A DNA stretch of 55,276 nt from JAURVT01 sp049059935 (GCF_049059935.1 NZ_JBMGQR010000024.1:1-55276); one strand, 5' to 3'. Positions 32,663 through 44,708 are shown, counted from the stretch's first letter. Translations and numbers: made by a program. The notes: generated by a model not told the origin, from the letters alone.

Positions 32663-33736
32663 TCAGGCCCGGTCGGTCGAGGGTCGCCGGGCCTTGAGGC
32701 GCAACGCGGGTCGTTCCACGAGGATCCAGCTGGCCGCGGCGAGCGGAACGGTGAGGACGAGGGCCGTCACGGCCAGCGCCAGGGGGGACCAGGTCGCCGC
32801 ACCGGCGAGCACGACGGCCTGCTGGACGGGGAACCCGTAGATGTACATGCCGTAGGAGATGTCCCGGTCGTGCAGCTGGAGCGATGGCCGCCGGACGGAG
32901 GCGCCGGCCACCAGGCAGAGGTAGGCGACGAACGGCGCCGCGAGGACGCGGAAGTCGGGCAGGGCGAGTGAGACCGGGATGACGGCCACCGCCGCCAGCA
33001 CCCACCACCGACCGACCGGGACCACGTCGCGGTACACCGAGAAGGCGACGCCGCACAGGAACATCAGTCCGAGACGGCCGGCCCGGTCCTGGTAGTACCC
33101 GTGCGGGATCAGGTCGAGCGACAGCGACGCGTTGGCGACCCATACCGCACCGAGCACGACCAGCACGAGCGGTCGGCGGCGCAGGATGCCGGCCAGACCG
33201 ATCGCGAGCAGGCCGACGTAGGCGAGCGCCTCCCACCACAGCGTCCACAGGGACCCGTTCCACACGCCGGGGAAGGGCACGCCGGCGGGTGTGCCGGCGA
33301 CGTCGTAGAAGCGCATGCGCAGGGCGGAGTTCTCGAGCACGAACCGCCACGCGGAGTGCGGTCCGGAGAAGAGCGCGCTGACCTCCTGGCCGGCGAGGAG
33401 TGCACCGAGCGGGGCGAAGACGAAGGCCACCACGACCAGGCACACCCAGAAGGCCGGGACGATCCGGAGCACGCGGTTGCGGACGTAGGACACGACGTGC
33501 GGCCGGTGGAGCCAGCTGCCGGCGAGCAGGAAGCCGCTGAGCGCGAAGAACCCGTCGACGGCGACCCCTCCGGCGAAGGGTGCGCCGGGCGCCCACGGGA
33601 ACGGGGTGCCGGTCAGCGGGAACGAGTGCCAGAAGATCACCGACGACGCCAGGACCAGCCGGACGAGGTTGAGCCCGTTGCGCGTCGGGTGCAGCACCTC
33701 GCCGAGGACACGGCCTCGGGGCGGGGCGGTCGTCAT
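32663..33736 (-). CDS. Acyltransferase family 3 membrane protein (OafA-like)
   Basis: The 357-residue product has about 10 membrane segments and the family features: the N-terminal RLVLASSVIFWHSFP with the conserved His at 37, GFFALSGFLLAGS and the following Arg-rich RNRVLRIVPAFW loop. Such proteins O-acetylate or acylate sugars of surface polysaccharides. The start ATG overlaps the upstream glycosyltransferase stop by 4 nt (ATGA), so it closes a three-gene reverse operon (35645 to 32663). Confidence 0.9.
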   Translation of the reverse strand: MTTAPPRGRVLGEVLHPTRNGLNLVRLVLASSVIFWHSFPLTGTPFPWAPGAPFAGGVAVDGFFALSGFLLAGSWLHRPHVVSYVRNRVLRIVPAFWVCLVVVAFVFAPLGALLAGQEVSALFSGPHSAWRFVLENSALRMRFYDVAGTPAGVPFPGVWNGSLWTLWWEALAYVGLLAIGLAGILRRRPLVLVVLGAVWVANASLSLDLIPHGYYQDRAGRLGLMFLCGVAFSVYRDVVPVGRWWVLAAVAVIPVSLALPDFRVLAAPFVAYLCLVAGASVRRPSLQLHDRDISYGMYIYGFPVQQAVVLAGAATWSPLALAVTALVLTVPLAAASWILVERPALRLKARRPSTDRA

Positions 33737-34878
33737 CGCGCGCCGTTCCGCCGTCCGGTCCGCCCCCGGGGGCGGCGGAGGACCCCGCCGACCAGTCGCT
33801 CGCACATCTCCTCGTAGCGCGACGCGACGTCGTCCCAGTCGTAGCGGGCTGCCTCGACCAGGGCCTGCGCGCCGCGCAGCGCCGTGCCCTCGGGGTCGCG
33901 CTCGGCGGACTCGACGCGGGCCGCGACGTCGTCGGGGCCGGTGAAGAAGCGCCCGGACTCGCCGAGCACCTCGCGGTTGAACGAGACGTCGAAGGCCGTG
34001 GTGGCCGTGCCGGCGCCGATGGCGCGCAGCAGGGACGGGTTGGTCCCGCCGACGGAGTGGCCGTGCAGGTAGGTGAGCGCGTGCGCGTAGAGGTCGTCGA
34101 GCAGCTCCTGGTCCCACAGGCCGCCGAGGAAGCGGACGCGGGGGTCGTCGCCGGCCGCCGCGTGGATGGAGGCGATGTGCTCGTCGGCGTACGGGGCGGA
34201 GCCCACCAGCATGAGCGGACGCGTGGCCTCGCTGCGCACGTAGCCCTCGACGATCTCGCGCACGTGGTTCTCGGGCTCGAAGCGGGCGACGACGAGGTGG
34301 TAGCCGCCGGGCTCGAGGTCGAGCTCGGCCAGTCGGTGGTCGGCGCGGGCGGGCGTGCGGGGGGCGCCGTAGGCGATCAGCTCGGTGGGCACGCCGAACT
34401 CGTCGGTGTAGTAGTCGGCGATGCCCTGGGCGTCGGCGACCAGGGCGTCCGACCAGCGCACGGCGAGCGACTCGGCCGTGCGGTAGTAGCGCTGCCCGGT
34501 GGGCCCCCACTTGCCGCGCTTCCACTCCAGGCCGTCGACGTGCGTGGCCACGGGGACCCGTGCGGCGCGCACCAGCGGCAGGAACGGCGAGTTCGCGGCG
34601 TTGAACACCAGGGCGACGTCGGTGCGGTGGCGCAGCAGGTGGAGCACCGACAGGCCCGTGTGCGACAGCGTCTCGAGCGAGCGCTTGCGCATGGCCGGGA
34701 GGTGCACCAGGTGCATGCCCAGGTGGACGGCGGGCCGCTCCTCGCCGTCCACGGGGCGGCAGTACACCGTGACCTCGTGGCCGCGGGCGGCCAGCCTGCG
34801 GCCGACCTCCTCGATGGCGGTCTCGAAGCCGCCATAGCGGGCCGGCACCCCGCGGGTGCCGATCATCGCGATGCGCAC
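33733..34878 (-). CDS. DUF1972-type family 4 glycosyltransferase
   Basis: The 381-residue protein opens with RIAMIGTRGVPARYGGFETAIEEVGRRL, the signature of the DUF1972/rhamnosyltransferase N-terminal domain. The GT4 C-terminal domain has YHLVVARFEPENH and HGHSVGGTNPSLLRAIGAG in the nucleotide-sugar site. It likely adds a deoxyhexose or related sugar. GTG 34878 lies 2 nt after the stop of the CDP-alcohol phosphotransferase gene; the two must be co-transcribed. Confidence 0.9.
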   Translation of the reverse strand: MRIAMIGTRGVPARYGGFETAIEEVGRRLAARGHEVTVYCRPVDGEERPAVHLGMHLVHLPAMRKRSLETLSHTGLSVLHLLRHRTDVALVFNAANSPFLPLVRAARVPVATHVDGLEWKRGKWGPTGQRYYRTAESLAVRWSDALVADAQGIADYYTDEFGVPTELIAYGAPRTPARADHRLAELDLEPGGYHLVVARFEPENHVREIVEGYVRSEATRPLMLVGSAPYADEHIASIHAAAGDDPRVRFLGGLWDQELLDDLYAHALTYLHGHSVGGTNPSLLRAIGAGTATTAFDVSFNREVLGESGRFFTGPDDVAARVESAERDPEGTALRGAQALVEAARYDWDDVASRYEEMCERLVGGVLRRPRGRTGRRNGAR

Positions 34879-34880
34879 GC

Positions 34881-35645
34881 TCAGGCCTCCGCGCGGGCGG
34901 CGTCGAGGGCGCGCAGCTCACGCCACCACTTGCGCAGGGCGAGGACGAGCGCGGCCGCCGCGGCGACGAACAGGAAGGAGTAGGCCCAGGCGAACACCGT
35001 CGGCCAGGCCAGCAGCACGAACACCCAGCACACGACGCCGTAGTCGAGGGGCAGCAGCAGGTAGGTGCGCAGCGGGTTCTCCCGCACGGCGGTGTCGCGC
35101 AGCGTCGAGCCCGAGTTGCGGACCGGGCGCAGCGTCGGCACCAGGATCAGCCCGAAGAACGTCACCGCCGCCACCACCTCGAAGCCGACCGGGACGAGCA
35201 GCACCGCGTCGTGGTCCGAGACGGGCCACCGGAACCACGAGATCAGCACCGCCAGGTGCAGCGTGGAGGTCTTGATGCAGTCGATGGTGTGGTCGAGCCA
35301 CTCACCGCTCAGGGACCCGCCTCCGCGCAGGCGCGACAGCTGGCCGTCGACCGAGTCCATGACGTAGCCCAGCGCCAGCAGCACCGGGACGGACACCGTC
35401 AGGGCCACCCCGGGCTCGACCAGGCAGAGCAGCGCGATGGCCGACGCCGACAGCGTGGCGCTGATGGCGGTGGCCTGGTTCGGTGTCATGCCGACCACGT
35501 GGCACGCGGCCGTCACCCGGCGGCCGAGCGGCCGGTTGACGTAGCGCGAGTAGGCGGCCGTCCCCGCGGAGGGCTTCTGTGCCGAGAGCAGGCGGTCGAG
35601 TGCGTCGCGGTAGCGGCGGGGCGAGGCGCCCGAGGTGGTCGTCAC
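34881..35645 (-). CDS. CDP-alcohol phosphatidyltransferase family membrane enzyme
   Basis: The 254-residue product has about six membrane segments and the family motif DX2DGX2XRX8-9GX3DX3D, seen as DSVDGQLSRLRGG, then G and DHTID, near residues 95-118. The usual Ala before the Arg is Ser here. These enzymes move a phosphoalcohol from a CDP-alcohol to an acceptor hydroxyl, releasing CMP. GTG 35645 is the only start in a suitable place; the frame remains open far upstream on the other strand's gene. It is divergent from a cytidylyltransferase gene (35793) that could supply its CDP-alcohol. Confidence 0.87.
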   Translation of the reverse strand: MTTTSGASPRRYRDALDRLLSAQKPSAGTAAYSRYVNRPLGRRVTAACHVVGMTPNQATAISATLSASAIALLCLVEPGVALTVSVPVLLALGYVMDSVDGQLSRLRGGGSLSGEWLDHTIDCIKTSTLHLAVLISWFRWPVSDHDAVLLVPVGFEVVAAVTFFGLILVPTLRPVRNSGSTLRDTAVRENPLRTYLLLPLDYGVVCWVFVLLAWPTVFAWAYSFLFVAAAAALVLALRKWWRELRALDAARAEA

Positions 35646-35744
35646 GGGGACATCATCGCCGATGGGCGGGGTGTCCCGTGGCAGCCGTGGGCCGAGGAGA
35701 CCGGGGCCACGTCGATTTCCCCTCGGAGCAGGCGGCCCGACACC

Positions 35745-35750
35745 TATCAT
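35745..35750 (+). promoter_or_regulatory. Candidate -10 TATCAT for the cytidylyltransferase gene
   Basis: TATCAT lies 42 nt before the TTG start at 35793 in the 147-bp gap between divergent genes. A G-rich ribosome binding site (35781-35785) follows. Confidence 0.35.
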
Positions 35751-35792
35751 CGAGGTGCAGCGACGAGTGGACACGAGCGTGGGGGACGCACC

Positions 35793-36251
35793 TTGAGCAC
35801 GATCATCGGATACGCGCCTGGCGCCTACGACCTGTTCCACGTCGGGCACCTCAACATCCTCAAGCACGCCAAGAGCCACTGCGACGTGCTGGTCGCGGGC
35901 GTCGTCTCCGACGAGATGCTCGCCGCCACCGGACGCACCCCGTTCGTCCCGCTCGCCGAGCGCGCCGAGATCGTGCGCCACATCTCCTACGTCGACCGCG
36001 TGCACGAGGAGGTCATCCCCGACAAGGTCGACACCTGGCGCGAGGTGGGGTTCCACCGGATCTTCAAGGGCGACGACTGGCGCGGCACCGCCAAGGGCGA
36101 CCAGCTCGAGGCCGACTTTGCCGCCGTCGGCGTCGAGGTCGTCTACTTCCCCTACACCGTGCACACCTCGAGCTCGATGATCCGCCGCGCGCTGGCCACC
36201 GTCCTGGCCGAGACCGAGCACACCGACGGCGGGACCGCCATCACCTCCTGA
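35793..36251 (+). CDS. Cytidylyltransferase-like protein (TagD/glycerol-3-phosphate cytidylyltransferase family)
   Basis: The 152-residue product carries the nucleotidyltransferase HXGH motif in GAYDLFHVGHLNIL (His16, His19), the GDDWRGT segment and TSSSMI near 126-131, which matches the ISSTXI signature. It would join CTP with a phospho-alcohol to give a CDP-alcohol. TTG 35793 is the only plausible start: it directly precedes the first beta strand STIIGYAPGAYD, has GGGGG upstream, and no ATG or GTG lies nearby in frame. It is 34 nt from the phosphatase gene and divergent from the CDP-alcohol phosphotransferase gene. Confidence 0.85.
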   Translation: MSTIIGYAPGAYDLFHVGHLNILKHAKSHCDVLVAGVVSDEMLAATGRTPFVPLAERAEIVRHISYVDRVHEEVIPDKVDTWREVGFHRIFKGDDWRGTAKGDQLEADFAAVGVEVVYFPYTVHTSSSMIRRALATVLAETEHTDGGTAITS

Positions 36252-36285
36252 TCCGGCGGTCGTCGCCGGACGCCACAATGGGGCG

Positions 36286-37038
36286 GTGACCGACCTGAGC
36301 GACGACCACGCCCTCGCCCGACACCTGGCCGACGCCGCCGGCGCCGAGCTCCTCGCCGTCCGCGGGCAGGGCCTGCAGGGGAGCGCGCTCAAGGACGCCG
36401 GCGACCGGGCGGCCCACGAGCTGCTCGTCGGCATGCTCGCCGAGCTGCGTCCCGACGACGCCGTGCTCAGCGAGGAGGGCGCCGACGTCGGCGACCGGTC
36501 GACGGCTCGACGCGTGTGGATCGTCGACCCGCTCGACGGCACCCGTGAGTTCAGCGAGCCACCGCGGGACGACTGGGCCGTGCACGTCGCGCTGTGGGAG
36601 GACGGCGGTCTCGTGGCCGGCGCCGTCGCGCAGCCCGCGCTCGGCGAGACGTTCGGCACGGACCGACCGGTCGTCCTGCCGCCGCCGGGTGACGGACGGC
36701 CGCGCATCGCCGTCAGCCGCAGCCGTGCGCCCGAGTTCGTCACGGCGCTCGCCGAGGCGCTGGACGCCGAGCTGGTGCCGATGGGGTCGGCGGGGGTGAA
36801 GGCGATGTCGGTCGTCCGCGACCTCACCGACGTGTACGTCCACGCCGGTGGTCAGTACGAGTGGGACTCCGCCGCGCCGGTCGTCGTCGCGCGCGCCTGC
36901 GGGCTGCACACGAGCCGGGCCGACGGGGCGGCGCTCGTCTACAACCGGCCCGACCCGTGGATGCCCGACGTGCTGGTGTGCAGGCCGGAGCTGGCGGCCG
37001 TGGTGACCGCGTTCGTCGCCGGCCACCTCCCCTCCTGA
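36286..37038 (+). CDS. Inositol monophosphatase/CysQ-family phosphatase
   Basis: The 250-residue protein has the metal-binding motifs of this Mg-dependent, Li-sensitive superfamily: LSEEGAD near 64-70, WIVDPLDGTREF at about 76-87 and EWDSAAPVVVARA near 193-205. Likely substrates are 3'-phosphoadenosine-5'-phosphate (CysQ) or a sugar/inositol phosphate. The GTREF form of the second motif is nearer to CysQ proteins. GTG 36286 lies 6 nt after CACAAT, a leaderless-type layout. Its place beside the cytidylyltransferase suggests it may instead act on an intermediate of that pathway. Confidence 0.85.
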   Translation: MTDLSDDHALARHLADAAGAELLAVRGQGLQGSALKDAGDRAAHELLVGMLAELRPDDAVLSEEGADVGDRSTARRVWIVDPLDGTREFSEPPRDDWAVHVALWEDGGLVAGAVAQPALGETFGTDRPVVLPPPGDGRPRIAVSRSRAPEFVTALAEALDAELVPMGSAGVKAMSVVRDLTDVYVHAGGQYEWDSAAPVVVARACGLHTSRADGAALVYNRPDPWMPDVLVCRPELAAVVTAFVAGHLPS

Positions 37039-37103
37039 GGAGTCCCTGAACTTCGGCGGTTCCGGTCCGTCGGCCCACCGCCACTGCCTACCCTGGAGCC
37101 ACC

Positions 37104-38195
37104 ATGGATGCCGACGAGACGCCCACCCCTGCCCAGGATCCGGCGACGTCGGACGTCAAGCCCCGTCGTCGCGGCCGCAAGGTGCTGATCGGGCTGCTGG
37201 CGTGCGTGGTGGCCCTCGCGGTGATCGTCGGTGGCACGGGCTTCTACCTGCAGAACAAGCTCGACAGCCAGCTCACGCGCATCCCCGGTGCCTTCGAGGG
37301 GCTCAAGGACCGTCCGGCGCGCGCGAGCGGCGAGGCGGGCAAGGCGCTCAACATCCTGCTCATGGGCAGCGACAAGCGCGACGACGTGGCCGACGAGACC
37401 GACGCCGACGACGGCGACGGCGGCTGGGTGCCCGGTCTGCAGCGCAGCGACACGCTGATGGTGCTGCACGTCGCCGCCGACCGGAAGAGCGCGACCATCG
37501 TCTCGATCCCGCGCGACTCCTGGGTCGACGTCCCCGGTTACGGCAAGAACAAGATCAACGCGGCGTTCTCGCTCGCCGGGCCGTCCCTCACCGTCGCGAC
37601 GGTGGAGAAGCTGACCAACCTGCGCATCGACCACGTGATGGTCGTCGACTGGGACGGGTTCCGGGCCATCACCGACACCCTCGGCGGCGTCCAGGTCACC
37701 ATCCCGGAGAAGACCTACGACAGCGCCCGCAAGAAGACGTGGGAGGCGGGCAGGCAGACGCTCGACGGCAAGGAGGCGTTGCTCTACGTCCGGCAGCGCT
37801 ACGGGCTCCCCGGCGGCGACTTCGACCGCGTCAAGCGTCAGCAGAACTTCCTGCGGGCGATGATGCAGAAGGCGGGCAACTCCGGCGCGCTGTCGAGCCC
37901 CACCCGTCTGTACGCCCTGCTCGACTCGGTCACGCCGTACCTGACCATCGACGAGGAGTGGTCGACGGGCGACCTGCGCAGCCTCGCGCTGTCGCTGCGT
38001 GGCCTGCGGTCGAACGACATCGACTTCGCGACCGTCCCGATCAGGGGCACGGGGCGCGAGGGCGCGCAGAGCGTCGTCTACCTCGACCAGTCGAAGGCCA
38101 AGGAGCTGTGGGGTGCGATGCTCGCCGACGACCCGGGCACCTGGCTGGAGGCCAACCCCGGCGGCAACCTGCCGAGCTCGACGAAGGTGTCCTGA
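37104..38195 (+). CDS. LytR-CpsA-Psr (LCP) family phosphotransferase
   Basis: LCP enzymes move lipid-linked polymers such as arabinogalactan, teichoic acid or capsule onto peptidoglycan outside the cell. The 363-residue product has a cytoplasmic basic N terminus, one membrane segment (about 27-49) and the LCP domain: ILLMGSDKRDD, RSDTLMVLHV, SIPRDSWVDVPGYGKNKINAAF and LGGVQVTIP. The conserved Arg and Asp of the pyrophosphate site are present. It likely attaches the polymer of this locus to the wall. Only 2 nt separate it from the FrhB-like gene. A TACCCT hexamer ends 9 nt before the ATG. Confidence 0.93.
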   Translation: MDADETPTPAQDPATSDVKPRRRGRKVLIGLLACVVALAVIVGGTGFYLQNKLDSQLTRIPGAFEGLKDRPARASGEAGKALNILLMGSDKRDDVADETDADDGDGGWVPGLQRSDTLMVLHVAADRKSATIVSIPRDSWVDVPGYGKNKINAAFSLAGPSLTVATVEKLTNLRIDHVMVVDWDGFRAITDTLGGVQVTIPEKTYDSARKKTWEAGRQTLDGKEALLYVRQRYGLPGGDFDRVKRQQNFLRAMMQKAGNSGALSSPTRLYALLDSVTPYLTIDEEWSTGDLRSLALSLRGLRSNDIDFATVPIRGTGREGAQSVVYLDQSKAKELWGAMLADDPGTWLEANPGGNLPSSTKVS

Positions 38196-38197
38196 CG

Positions 38198-39409
38198 GTG
38201 GCACGGACCCTGGACGACGAGGTCGCCCGGGTGCTCGAGGCGGGTAGCTGCTCCGGCTGCGGCGCCTGCGCGCAGCTGGACGCCGGCCTCGAGATGCACC
38301 TCGACGCGGCCGGTTTCAACCGTCCCCGTCGCGTCGGCGCCCCGACGGCGGACGACACGGCCGTCCGCCGGTTCCGGGCGTCGTGCCCGGGCGTCCTCGT
38401 CACGGCGCCGGTCGAGACGGGCTCGCGGCACCACCCGACGATGGGGTCGTACCTCGAGGCCTGGGAGGCGTGGGCCGCCGACCCCGAGGTCCGACACCAG
38501 GGCAGCAGCGGCGGCACGATCACCGCACTGACCTCGTGGATGACCAGCACCGGCGAGGCGGCCGCCGTGGTCGGGGCCGCCGCGTCGCCCGCCTCGCCCG
38601 AGCGCACCGTCACCGTGCAGATCACCTCCCGGGAGGAGGCGCTGGCGGCCGCCGGGTCGCGGTACGGGCCGGTCTCCAACGCCGCGGCCCCCGGGGCGCT
38701 CGACGCGCCCGCGTTCGTCGGCAAGCCGTGCGAGGTCTCGGCGCTGCGCCAGCTCGCCGCCGCCGGGGGGACCGAGCCCCCCGTGCTCCTGTCGTTCTTC
38801 TGCGCCGGCACCCCGAGCCAGCACGCGACGACCGCCGTCCTCGCCGGGATGGGCGTCGAGGACGGGGAGCCGCTCGAGGCCATGTGGTACCGCGGCCGCG
38901 GGTGGCCCGGGTTCTTCACCGCCGTGACGCGGGCCGGCCGCCGGCTCGAGACCAGCTACGACGACTCCTGGGGCAGCACGCTCGGCCCGGCCGTCCAGTG
39001 GCGCTGCAAGATCTGCCCCGACGGCGTGGGGGAGTCCAGCGACGTCACCGCCGCCGACTTCTGGGTCGCGGACGACGACGGCTACCCGGTCTTCGCCGAG
39101 GGAGCCGGGTCGAGCGCGCTGGTCGTGCGGACCCGTCGCGGCGCCGACCTGGTCCGTCGCGCGGTGGAGGCGGGCGTGCTGGAGGTCCGCCCGATCGACG
39201 TCGACGACCTCGCCCGGGTGCAGCCCCTGCAGCGACGACGTCGCGAGACGCTGCTCGGACGGCTGGTGGGTGCCCGCCTGGCCGGTCGCCGCGCACCGCG
39301 CTTCCGTGGCTTCGGGCTGGTGCGGCTCGCCCGGCGCTCGCCCCGCGAGGCCCTGCGGACGGCGCGCGGGTCGCGCTCCCGCGTGCTCCGCGACCGCGCG
39401 CGGCGCTGA
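38198..39409 (+). CDS. FrhB-like (coenzyme F420 hydrogenase/dehydrogenase beta subunit family) Fe-S protein
   Basis: The 403-residue product has a ferredoxin-like Cys motif CSGCGAC at 18-24, a further Cys in SCPG near residue 67 and a C-terminal pair RCKIC near 270-273 with CPDG. The central GGTITAL and VGKPCEVSALR segments are typical of FrhB N- and C-terminal domains. Family members use flavin, Fe-S clusters and in some cases F420; those in polysaccharide loci are often found beside pyruvyltransferases and have no assigned reaction. Here it is directly coupled to the LCP gene. The redox role at this locus is unknown. Confidence 0.8.
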   Translation: MARTLDDEVARVLEAGSCSGCGACAQLDAGLEMHLDAAGFNRPRRVGAPTADDTAVRRFRASCPGVLVTAPVETGSRHHPTMGSYLEAWEAWAADPEVRHQGSSGGTITALTSWMTSTGEAAAVVGAAASPASPERTVTVQITSREEALAAAGSRYGPVSNAAAPGALDAPAFVGKPCEVSALRQLAAAGGTEPPVLLSFFCAGTPSQHATTAVLAGMGVEDGEPLEAMWYRGRGWPGFFTAVTRAGRRLETSYDDSWGSTLGPAVQWRCKICPDGVGESSDVTAADFWVADDDGYPVFAEGAGSSALVVRTRRGADLVRRAVEAGVLEVRPIDVDDLARVQPLQRRRRETLLGRLVGARLAGRRAPRFRGFGLVRLARRSPREALRTARGSRSRVLRDRARR

Positions 39410-39456
39410 CGTCGCCGCGACCCCGCCTCACGGTCGGCGGTGTCGGCGGGCGGACG

Positions 39457-39462
39457 TACGCT
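39457..39462 (+). promoter_or_regulatory. Candidate -10 TACGCT for leaderless mfd transcript
   Basis: TACGCT lies 7 nt before the ATG at 39470, with no Shine-Dalgarno, supporting that start. Confidence 0.5.
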
Positions 39463-39469
39463 TGGGGCA

Positions 39470-43030
<3,561 letters not shown>

Positions 43031-43063
43031 GACCCACGACACAGCAGCCGTCCGGTGCACGGA

Positions 43064-43069
43064 TAGGCT
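43064..43069 (+). promoter_or_regulatory. Candidate -10 TAGGCT for the lipoprotein gene
   Basis: TAGGCT lies 42 nt before GTG 43112 and is followed by GGAGGA at 43101-43106. Confidence 0.4.
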
Positions 43070-43111
43070 GACGCCGCCCGTCCCGACGTGTCGACCCCTC
43101 GGAGGAACCCC

Positions 43112-43783
43112 GTGAGCACGCGCACCCTCGTCCGTCTGGCCGCGGCCGCTGCCGGCGTCCTCGTGCTCGCCGGGTGCGGCGGGATCAAGCCCGGCGTCGC
43201 GGTGGAGGTCGACGGCGCGTCGCTCTCGATGCGTCAGCTCGACGACCGCAGCGCCGACTACTGCGTGATCACCGGTGCGGGCGGCCAGGACCCCGCGTCC
43301 GGTCAGGGGGCCGCGGCCACCGGCGACGCACGCCGCGCCGTCGCCAGCAGCTTCATCGTCGCGCGGCTCGCCGAGCGTGCGGCCCGCGCCGAGGACGTCA
43401 CGGTCCCGCCGAGCCGCTCGCAGATCGCACCGGCCCAGCTCGCCGCCGCACGTCAGGCGCTGGGCGCCGACACCGTCGCCCGCGTCCGCGGCCTGCTCGA
43501 CGAGCAGGCCCGCACCTCCGCGCTGGTGGCCGCGCTCGGGGCCAAGGACACGGGATTCGACTACGCCGGCTCCACCGACGCGCAGGTCCAGGCCGCCGAG
43601 CAGCAGCTGCTCCAGGCGGGCAGCGCCCAGCTCCAGAAGGCCCTCGGCGAGGCCGACATCACCGTCGACCCGCGGATCGGCCTCGACACCTCGTCCCTGC
43701 AGCCCACCGGACGCACCGGCTCGCTCTCGGTCGCGGTGAGCCGGCTGCCGAACAACCTCCCCGCGGGCCAGACCTGCTCCTGA
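43112..43783 (+). CDS. Lipoprotein, SurA N-terminal-like
   Basis: GTG 43112 is chosen because GGAGGA lies 5 nt before it and a lipoprotein signal follows at once; the frame is also open from 43088. The 223-residue product has the lipobox LVLAGC at about 20-25. A VAVEVDG start of a SurA-like chaperone N-terminal domain and a long helical region (ARRAVASSFIVARLAERAARAED...) follow. No PPIase domain is visible. A lipoprotein gene (lpqU) stands at this place between mazG and eno in M. tuberculosis, but this one lies before mazG and I would not call it the same gene. It may assist folding or wall assembly; that is inference. Confidence 0.75.
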   Translation: MSTRTLVRLAAAAAGVLVLAGCGGIKPGVAVEVDGASLSMRQLDDRSADYCVITGAGGQDPASGQGAAATGDARRAVASSFIVARLAERAARAEDVTVPPSRSQIAPAQLAAARQALGADTVARVRGLLDEQARTSALVAALGAKDTGFDYAGSTDAQVQAAEQQLLQAGSAQLQKALGEADITVDPRIGLDTSSLQPTGRTGSLSVAVSRLPNNLPAGQTCS

Positions 43784-43802
43784 CGCCCGGCAGACTGGGC
43801 GC

Positions 43803-44708
43803 GTGAGCCTGCTGCAGATCGTCGTCACCTCGCCCCGCGTCGCCCCCGGCCTGCTGTCGGTCGAGGCGTGGGACGCGGTCCGCGGCGCCGACCACGTCGT
43901 CGCACCCGACCTCGACGCGCCCACCGTGCGGGCGGTGCGGGCCGCGGGCGTCGACGTCGTCGTCGGCGGGCCGGCACCCGCGGGGGAGGGGACGACCGTC
44001 TGGATCGCGCCCGCCGACGGCAGCGACTGGGCCTCAGGCCTGGCGAGCGCGCTCGTCGTGGGAGACGGCGCGGGACCCGACGTCGAGGTCGTGCACGGCT
44101 CGTGGGACCTGCCCGGTGCCCGCGTGCTCGACCTCGTCGAGGTGATGGACCAGCTGCGCCGCCGCTGCCCCTGGACGCAGGAGCAGACCCACGACTCGCT
44201 GGTGCGCTACCTCCTGGAGGAGACCCACGAGGTGCTCGAGGCCCTCGACGAGCAGGACGGCGACCACCTGCGCGAGGAGCTCGGCGACCTGCTCATGCAG
44301 GTGGTCTTCCACGCGCGGATCGCCGAGGACGCCCCCGGCGACGAGGCGTGGACCGTCGACGACGTGGCCGACGGGATCGTCGCCAAGCTGGTCGAGCGCA
44401 ACCCGCACGTGTTCGGCGACGTCGAGGTGGCCGACGCGGCCGAGGTGGACGCCAACTGGCAGGCGATCAAGGCCGCCGGACGCGTGCGCCGCTCGCCCGT
44501 CGACGGCATCCCTGCCACGCTCCCCGCCCTGGCGCTTGCCGACAAGGTGCTCGAGCGCGCCGAGCGCGACGGCCCGCTCGACCTCGCCGCCCCCGGTGGC
44601 CCCGAGGGCGTCGGCCACCGCCTGCTGGCGCTCGTGCAGGACGCGCGCCGTCACGGCGTCGACGCCGAGCAGGAGCTGCGACGCGCGGTCGCCGACGCGT
44701 TCGGCTGA
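43803..44708 (+). CDS. mazG: Nucleoside triphosphate pyrophosphohydrolase MazG
   Basis: MazG hydrolyses (d)NTPs to NMP and pyrophosphate, which cleans the nucleotide pool and affects stress responses. The 301-residue product has a divergent N-terminal region of about 100 residues and then the MazG domain. The domain starts LRRRCPWTQEQTHDSL and carries the metal-binding EETHEVLEALDE and EELGDLLMQVVFHA (EX2E-X12-EX2D) helices near 135-170. The C terminus ends with a shorter helical segment rather than a second full MazG domain. GTG 43803 is 6 nt after CAGACT, a leaderless-type layout. Confidence 0.93.
   Translation: MSLLQIVVTSPRVAPGLLSVEAWDAVRGADHVVAPDLDAPTVRAVRAAGVDVVVGGPAPAGEGTTVWIAPADGSDWASGLASALVVGDGAGPDVEVVHGSWDLPGARVLDLVEVMDQLRRRCPWTQEQTHDSLVRYLLEETHEVLEALDEQDGDHLREELGDLLMQVVFHARIAEDAPGDEAWTVDDVADGIVAKLVERNPHVFGDVEVADAAEVDANWQAIKAAGRVRRSPVDGIPATLPALALADKVLERAERDGPLDLAAPGGPEGVGHRLLALVQDARRHGVDAEQELRRAVADAFG

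Noticed and set aside
38198..39409. Calling the product a coenzyme F420 hydrogenase
   Set aside because: Only the FrhB-family folds and Cys motifs are visible; no hydrogenase subunits are encoded nearby and F420 use cannot be shown.
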